A model generated the notes under the pieces. That model was not told the DNA's origin. It worked only from the letters and a program-made list of their open reading frames with translations, and did no database searches. This document shows positions 60,148-64,000 of a stretch of 64,000 bases of DNA, in pieces. Every line of letters begins with the position of its first letter. The first letter of the stretch is position 1. The position numbers were made by a program, and so were the translations under genes. The stretch is taken from the NCBI GenBank assembly GCA_001829185.1, contig MIAR01000041.1, positions 60,904-124,903 on the forward strand, read 5' to 3'. This DNA comes from Spirochaetes bacterium GWB1_60_80 (GTDB lineage: Bacteria; Spirochaetota; Spirochaetia; Treponematales; UBA12059).

Positions 60148-61623
60148 TTACGGCAGGTTGGCCATCAGGTCCCGGGCTACCGTGTCGCGCGCCACGTTGC
60201 TGACGGCGGCGCGGCGCGCCTGGTCTTGGGTGGCGGCGATGGCCAGGGCGGTTTTTTCGACGCTGTACAGCATCCGGCCGCTGGCCAGGTCAATACAGCG
60301 GACGATCATGCGGGCGGTGGCTTTCCACATACTGCCGTCCTGGACCACCGACTCGACGATAACGGTGCCGTAGATGACGCGCTGCAGGCCGGCGGCACGG
60401 CCAGCCACCTGGGCGGCCTGTTGGATGCTGGCGTCATTCTGGCTGACGATCAGGTCGGCGGCCAGGGGAGCTAGGCTAACGGCGAAGCGTTCGCGACTCA
60501 GGGTCTCGAACAAGCTGCCCTGGCCGTAGCTGGTGGCGGCGGCCAGGCCGGCGTCGGTCAGGTCGATGATGGCCAGGCCGGTGGGGACGCTACGGGCCAT
60601 CGAGACCACGTTGTACTCGAACGTCACCGCGCGGCGGGACATATCGTCGATCAAGGCGCTGGCGTAGTCGGCGAAGCGGGCGGGAAAACTGTCGATCAAT
60701 TCGCGGGTGGATTCGAGGTTCAGCTCGAAGGTGATGCGCAGGCGGCCGACGGCGTCGGGCGGCGGCGGCGAAAAGCTGATGACACCGTTGGCGTCGCTGG
60801 TCACGCGCTCGCTGCGGCTGATCGAGCGGCCGTTGTTCTGCACCCGCTGATACCGGACTATAACTTCGGCGTTGGGGATGCCAGGCGCGCTTGTACCCTC
60901 GCCGTAGCTCAAACGGGCTCGGAAAGGAGCGCTGAAGGCTGTACCGAGGGCGGCTTCGGCCGGGAAGTCGAGGCGCGCCAGATTGAGGCGACCGAGCAAT
61001 TGGCGGGCCTTGTTAACATTGCGCTCTGCCTTGATTTGGGCATTATCGATATTGGAACCGGCGGCGGCAGCGGCGGCCTCGACGTAAAATTTGATGGCCT
61101 CGAACCAGCGGCCGGCGCCGGCGGCGGCATCGCCGTTGCGCTCGGGAATGGCGACGGCGTCGGTTCGCTCGATGAACAGGGCCTGGATGCGGGCTTTTTC
61201 GCGCTCCAGATCAGCGGTCAGGTATTGGGCCAGCACATAGACAAAGCGAGTGCCGCTAGCGTCGGTGTAAACGTAGCGCTCCTTGATGGAGAAGCCGGCG
61301 ACACGACCCGAGCCGCGCTGAGTGACGACGGCGGTCACTTCGGCGCTGTAGGAATCAAGTGAGCCGCGGGCTTCGCCGGAGGTGTTGACGTCCACCTCGA
61401 CGCCCATGTAGCGGATTATCTGGGAGATGAGAATATTACTGGCATCCTCGGTGGCCGAGCCGACATCGCCGTCGGCAATGGGCGAAGACGCGACGAAGAA
61501 CGTATTCTGACTGTCCGGTTGCGGTGTATTCAGGATCCAGTCCGGCGGCGGTCCGGCTACCGGCGCCGAGACGCACGATACCATAAGCCCAATCAACAGC
61601 ACAGCGGCGAGTGATGTACGCAT
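60148..61623 (-). CDS. LPP20-like lipoprotein
   Basis: The 491-aa lipoprotein has a signal ending LMVSCVSAPVAG, a spirochaete-like lipobox. The LPP20/FlgT-type pattern follows: PDWILNTPQPDS, then ATEDASNILISQIIRYMGVE, a VSIKERYVY-like strand and VYVLAQYLTADLEREKAR. The C-terminal half (about 240-491) has Ig-like and CsgG-like character (RERFAVSLAPLAADLIVSQ, VVQDGSMWKATARMIVRC). GGGAGG lies 9 nt before the ATG. It forms a family cluster with the next two lipoproteins and is probably periplasmic or outer-membrane bound. Confidence 0.78.
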   Translation of the reverse strand: MRTSLAAVLLIGLMVSCVSAPVAGPPPDWILNTPQPDSQNTFFVASSPIADGDVGSATEDASNILISQIIRYMGVEVDVNTSGEARGSLDSYSAEVTAVVTQRGSGRVAGFSIKERYVYTDASGTRFVYVLAQYLTADLEREKARIQALFIERTDAVAIPERNGDAAAGAGRWFEAIKFYVEAAAAAAGSNIDNAQIKAERNVNKARQLLGRLNLARLDFPAEAALGTAFSAPFRARLSYGEGTSAPGIPNAEVIVRYQRVQNNGRSISRSERVTSDANGVISFSPPPPDAVGRLRITFELNLESTRELIDSFPARFADYASALIDDMSRRAVTFEYNVVSMARSVPTGLAIIDLTDAGLAAATSYGQGSLFETLSRERFAVSLAPLAADLIVSQNDASIQQAAQVAGRAAGLQRVIYGTVIVESVVQDGSMWKATARMIVRCIDLASGRMLYSVEKTALAIAATQDQARRAAVSNVARDTVARDLMANLP

Positions 61624-61796
61624 ATTATATAACCTCCCTGACGATAATCGACTGGGCCAGCCGCATCAAGCCGCGGTGGTGGCCTAGGCGGCCCGACGAC
61701 CCGCTAACCGGGCGACGAACCGGAAGCCCCTAGAGTTCTCCAGGCAGGGAGCGCTTTAAGCGAGCTCACCGCCTGCAAGACTCTTGGTTAGCCTAC

Positions 61797-61840
61797 CCCA
61801 AAAAAACAGCACCCCCGCAGGGATGCCGTTTTTTTTTGCA
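61797..61840. terminator. Bidirectional terminator between lipoprotein genes
   Basis: CAGCACCCC and GGGATGCCG form an imperfect stem, bounded by seven A on one side and nine T on the other, so it can terminate transcription on either strand. It ends the 61848-62516 unit. Confidence 0.75.
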
Positions 61841-61847
61841 GGTTTGC

Positions 61848-62516
61848 TCAGAAGCCTTCGTAGAAAGCGCTTTGCACAGCGTCGATGGCGCGCTGCTCGG
61901 TTTCGGTCCGGGCCTCACCATCCTCGACAGATTCCAGCATGCGGTTTAGCTGCTCGGTGAGGATTTCGCGGTCGATGGAGTAGATGCGCAGGACGCGGTA
62001 TTCCTGGCGCTCGACATTGGCTTCGTTCCTGGCGGTGGAACCAGCTTTGTAGTAGCGCAGGTACACCCACCAGTCCGGGCCGGGCTCAAGACCGGTGAAG
62101 GTAGCCTCGGCGGCCATCTTCACGACGTTTTCGAAGTATTCCTCGACCTCGTCACGGTTGCCGACCTGGGCGCCGGCAAAGCGCTGCTCCACGCGGGTGG
62201 ACATGTAGCGGGCCATCTGGGACGTGATGTCGAAATTATCCATCATGGTCTGGGCGCCAACGCGGCTCTGGCCGCTGCTTTCCAGCACTACGACATAGCG
62301 GCCGCGATATTCGGCCAATTTCTCGACGGCAGCGGAACCGCCCTCGATGTAGGCCATGACCCAAGACGGGACGTTGGCGCCGAAAGCGGTACCCTTATGC
62401 TCGAGTACGTCGGGCTGCAGGATGGTCTCAATCTGACCGGGTTGCGGAGCGGATACGCAGGCAACAAGACCGATCAGGGTCAGAGCTACCAGGAACATTA
62501 CTGCAAGTTTCTTCAC
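61848..62516 (-). CDS. LPP20-like lipoprotein, shorter paralogue
   Basis: The start is GTG 62516, which has AAGGAGG 5 nt upstream; an in-frame ATG at 62597 would put a non-signal segment first. The 222-aa product has a signal ending LIGLVACVSAPQPG. The mature part has the LPP20 layout: NVPSWVMAYIEGG, TMMDNFDITSQMARYMSTRV, VKMAAEATFTGLEPGPDWWV and RQEYRVLRIYSIDREILTEQ. The function is unknown; Helicobacter Lpp20 and FlgT-like proteins are surface or flagellar-motor associated. Confidence 0.8.
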   Translation of the reverse strand: MKKLAVMFLVALTLIGLVACVSAPQPGQIETILQPDVLEHKGTAFGANVPSWVMAYIEGGSAAVEKLAEYRGRYVVVLESSGQSRVGAQTMMDNFDITSQMARYMSTRVEQRFAGAQVGNRDEVEEYFENVVKMAAEATFTGLEPGPDWWVYLRYYKAGSTARNEANVERQEYRVLRIYSIDREILTEQLNRMLESVEDGEARTETEQRAIDAVQSAFYEGF

Positions 62517-62664
62517 AACAACCTCCTTAAGGTTAAGCACATTGTTATTGGCGCCGTTTAGCCGGCCGCCATTGGAACCTAGTATAACGCAAGGCACGGA
62601 AAAACCCCAATCTTTCCAGCGAGGTTAGCGCCAACCGTCCATGCCCGCGATTGGCGGCACTGCG

Positions 62665-63714
62665 TTAGAGGCCGCTATTAAAGGTGAAGGAGCGGCCGCG
62701 GGAAAAGAGCAAGTAGATGTCCGGCATGCCGGCGCGGTCGGCGGCATCGTAGATGGCGTCCTCGACCCGGCTGGCGGCCTGGAAGGTGGACACGATGATT
62801 TTGGTTTCGCTGGCTGAGTAACTTTCTTGAACCACTTCGCGGAATACGCGGCCCAGCGCCCGGCGAAAATCGCTCATGGCGCGGGAATCCGGGGTATTCT
62901 GGATGATTACCTGATAGCGGACGCCGTTGCTCATGGAATTGCGAATGAGGGCTTTCGATTGGTCAATCATGCGTGGCATGCCAACCCAGACTGAGGCTAT
63001 AACCGCCGAATTGATGGCCGCTTCGATGCTGGTGTTGCGTACCTGGGGGCTCTGGAACGCAATGGTGCCAAGCAGCTGCCCGGTCGAGGTTTCATACATT
63101 TTCATGGAACCGTTGGCCTGGCCATAAGAGACGCCGTTTCGAGTTTCCGAGGTGGCTTGTAGGGCGATTTCTATATAGACATCGGCATTGTACTTCTGGG
63201 CCAGGTATTGCATGATGTCAATCGAGCCGCCGGTTTCGGCCTGGTAGGCGGTTTGTTGGTCTTGGCGTAGGCGTTCCAGTTGATCGATGTCCAGGACGGT
63301 TCGGCCCAGCTGCTCAATTAGGTAGCGGTTGGCCTGGGCGACGGCCGCCTTGGCGATGTTTTCCGGCATGTTGGCAGTCGGATCGTAATACACCATGTAC
63401 TGCAGACGATTAAGGAAATTTTCTAGGAAACCTTGTTCGTCGGCGGACAAGACGCCGGGAACAAAGGTGGCTGTGTCCTGGGAGCCGCCGCTGGCCGGAG
63501 GCGTGGTAACCGGTGTGCCGGTTGCGGGCGGGGTGGTCGTGGACGACGTGCCGCCGCTGGACTGGCCGCTGACCAGTTCCTGCGCCCTGGCGGCGAAGGC
63601 ACTGTTTCCGGAATCGGATTGCTGAGCCGGTTGAGTTTGGGCCGGTGGCGCTGGGCTGACGCACCCGACCAAGAACACGAGAGCCAACAGCGTGATGAAT
63701 ATGATGCGTTTCAT
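62665..63714 (-). CDS. Lipoprotein with a CsgG/LpoB-like domain
   Basis: The 349-aa product starts at ATG 63714 (GAAAGG upstream) and has a lipobox in LVFLVGCVSP. A Ser/Thr/Pro/Gly-rich tether (about 25-90) is followed by a domain with LIEQLGRTVLDIDQLERLRQ and QYLAQKYNADVYIEIALQAT, which resembles the LpoB/CsgG nucleotide-free fold, and a C-terminal part (RALGRVFREVVQESYSASE). It probably stands first in the lipoprotein cluster and has its own promoter. Confidence 0.72.
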   Translation of the reverse strand: MKRIIFITLLALVFLVGCVSPAPPAQTQPAQQSDSGNSAFAARAQELVSGQSSGGTSSTTTPPATGTPVTTPPASGGSQDTATFVPGVLSADEQGFLENFLNRLQYMVYYDPTANMPENIAKAAVAQANRYLIEQLGRTVLDIDQLERLRQDQQTAYQAETGGSIDIMQYLAQKYNADVYIEIALQATSETRNGVSYGQANGSMKMYETSTGQLLGTIAFQSPQVRNTSIEAAINSAVIASVWVGMPRMIDQSKALIRNSMSNGVRYQVIIQNTPDSRAMSDFRRALGRVFREVVQESYSASETKIIVSTFQAASRVEDAIYDAADRAGMPDIYLLFSRGRSFTFNSGL

Positions 63715-63787
63715 GGTTTCCTTTCTATTTTTCTGTCTTGTCCCGGTTAGGAACACCTAGAACCCTCTTCTATTACAATACGTAAGC

Positions 63788-63817
63788 ATAATACCGACAG
63801 AGTGGCATTTCAAGCAA
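63788..63817 (-). promoter_or_regulatory. Promoter of the CsgG/LpoB-like lipoprotein gene
   Basis: On the minus strand TTGCTT, 18 bases and TATTAT lie about 74 bases before the start codon. Confidence 0.5.
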
Positions 63818-63891
63818 TTTGAAAGAAAAAAGACTCGGCAGGCCTTTTAGTCGTGTTAGTCTGGCTGTGGACTATTCCGGCCCAGCAGAAA

Positions 63892-64000
63892 TCAGAGGCG
63901 GAGCAATAGCAGGTTGGACAGGGTAGTGGACTCGGTCAGGTTGGCGGGCAGCAAAGCGGCTTTGCCCAGTAAGCGTATCGAACCCAGTTCCGCTTTGGTG
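63892..64000 (-). CDS. C-terminal end of an unidentified gene leaving the window
   Basis: On the minus strand an open frame enters at 64000 and ends in TGA at 63892-63894, reading TKAELGSIRLLGKAALLPAN and ending LSNLLLLRL. It is free of stops for 35 codons and followed by a promoter for the next gene. That is too short to assign; it could be chance. Confidence 0.35.
   Translation of the reverse strand, partial: TKAELGSIRLLGKAALLPANLTESTTLSNLLLLRL

Overview
The window reads like a chromosomal piece of a GC-rich anaerobic bacterium. The taxon cannot be fixed from sequence alone. A spirochaete (Spirochaetota) is my best guess. The hints are several LPP20-like lipoproteins with relaxed lipoboxes, a 7TMR-DISM sensor kinase, a membrane-anchored nucleotide cyclase, a plant-type 6-phosphofructokinase, a very large 2-hydroxyacyl-CoA dehydratase activase, and a five-gene NAD(P)-linked [FeFe]-hydrogenase operon. 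No rRNA, tRNA, CRISPR array, prophage or plasmid functions were seen.

Layout. Bases 1-8345 form an accessory, visibly less GC-rich stretch. It holds small coupled genes of unknown function, DUF4405, DUF3795 and PspC proteins, a metal-regulated operon (DtxR-type repressor, two-domain multicopper oxidase, ZIP transporter), a lipoprotein, and at least four decayed gene remnants (ClbS/DfsB-like, an unknown protein, PepE/S51-like, PIG-L-like). From 8346 the sequence becomes dense and GC-rich: the CoA-dehydratase activase, a beta-propeller-like lipoprotein, panE, a PduO-type cobalamin adenosyltransferase, phosphofructokinase, a 7TMR-DISM kinase, proC, a CoA-disulfide-reductase-like enzyme with two rhodanese domains, and panB. 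Around 23.8-29.5 kb a spermidine-synthase-like membrane protein diverges from a membrane-anchored isoaspartyl methyltransferase, which is followed by a LysM-PKD-C39 protein. Bases 31-38 kb hold a cobalamin locus read leftwards behind a cobalamin riboswitch: btuF-btuC-btuD, a fused threonine-phosphate decarboxylase/cobyric acid synthase, then cbiB. Bases 38-50 kb carry mixed housekeeping and envelope genes, including PhzF, an EEP nuclease, NlpC/P60, RsuA, MFS, GNAT, a LiaF-like protein, a GH15/trehalase-like protein and an FAD oxidoreductase. The hydrogenase operon (hndA, GHKL ATPase, hndB, hndC, hndD) occupies 50.3-55.4 kb. A sensor kinase and a nucleotide cyclase with a B3/4-domain partner diverge at 57.8 kb. 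Three LPP20/LpoB-like lipoproteins close the window.

Two sequence-level patterns stand out. First, a near-identical 135-bp element occurs four times (2490, 20457, 43287, 55606). Each copy is bounded by TA and built from three hairpins, as expected for a recently active MITE. Second, at least seven genes have a sigma70-like promoter with an exact 17-bp spacer whose -10 hexamer ends only 6 or 7 bases before the start codon, and they lack a usable Shine-Dalgarno sequence. This predicts leaderless mRNAs for a sizeable subset of genes, while other genes in the window have strong GGAGG sites. I consider this the most interesting signal here, together with the DtxR-oxidase-ZIP operon.
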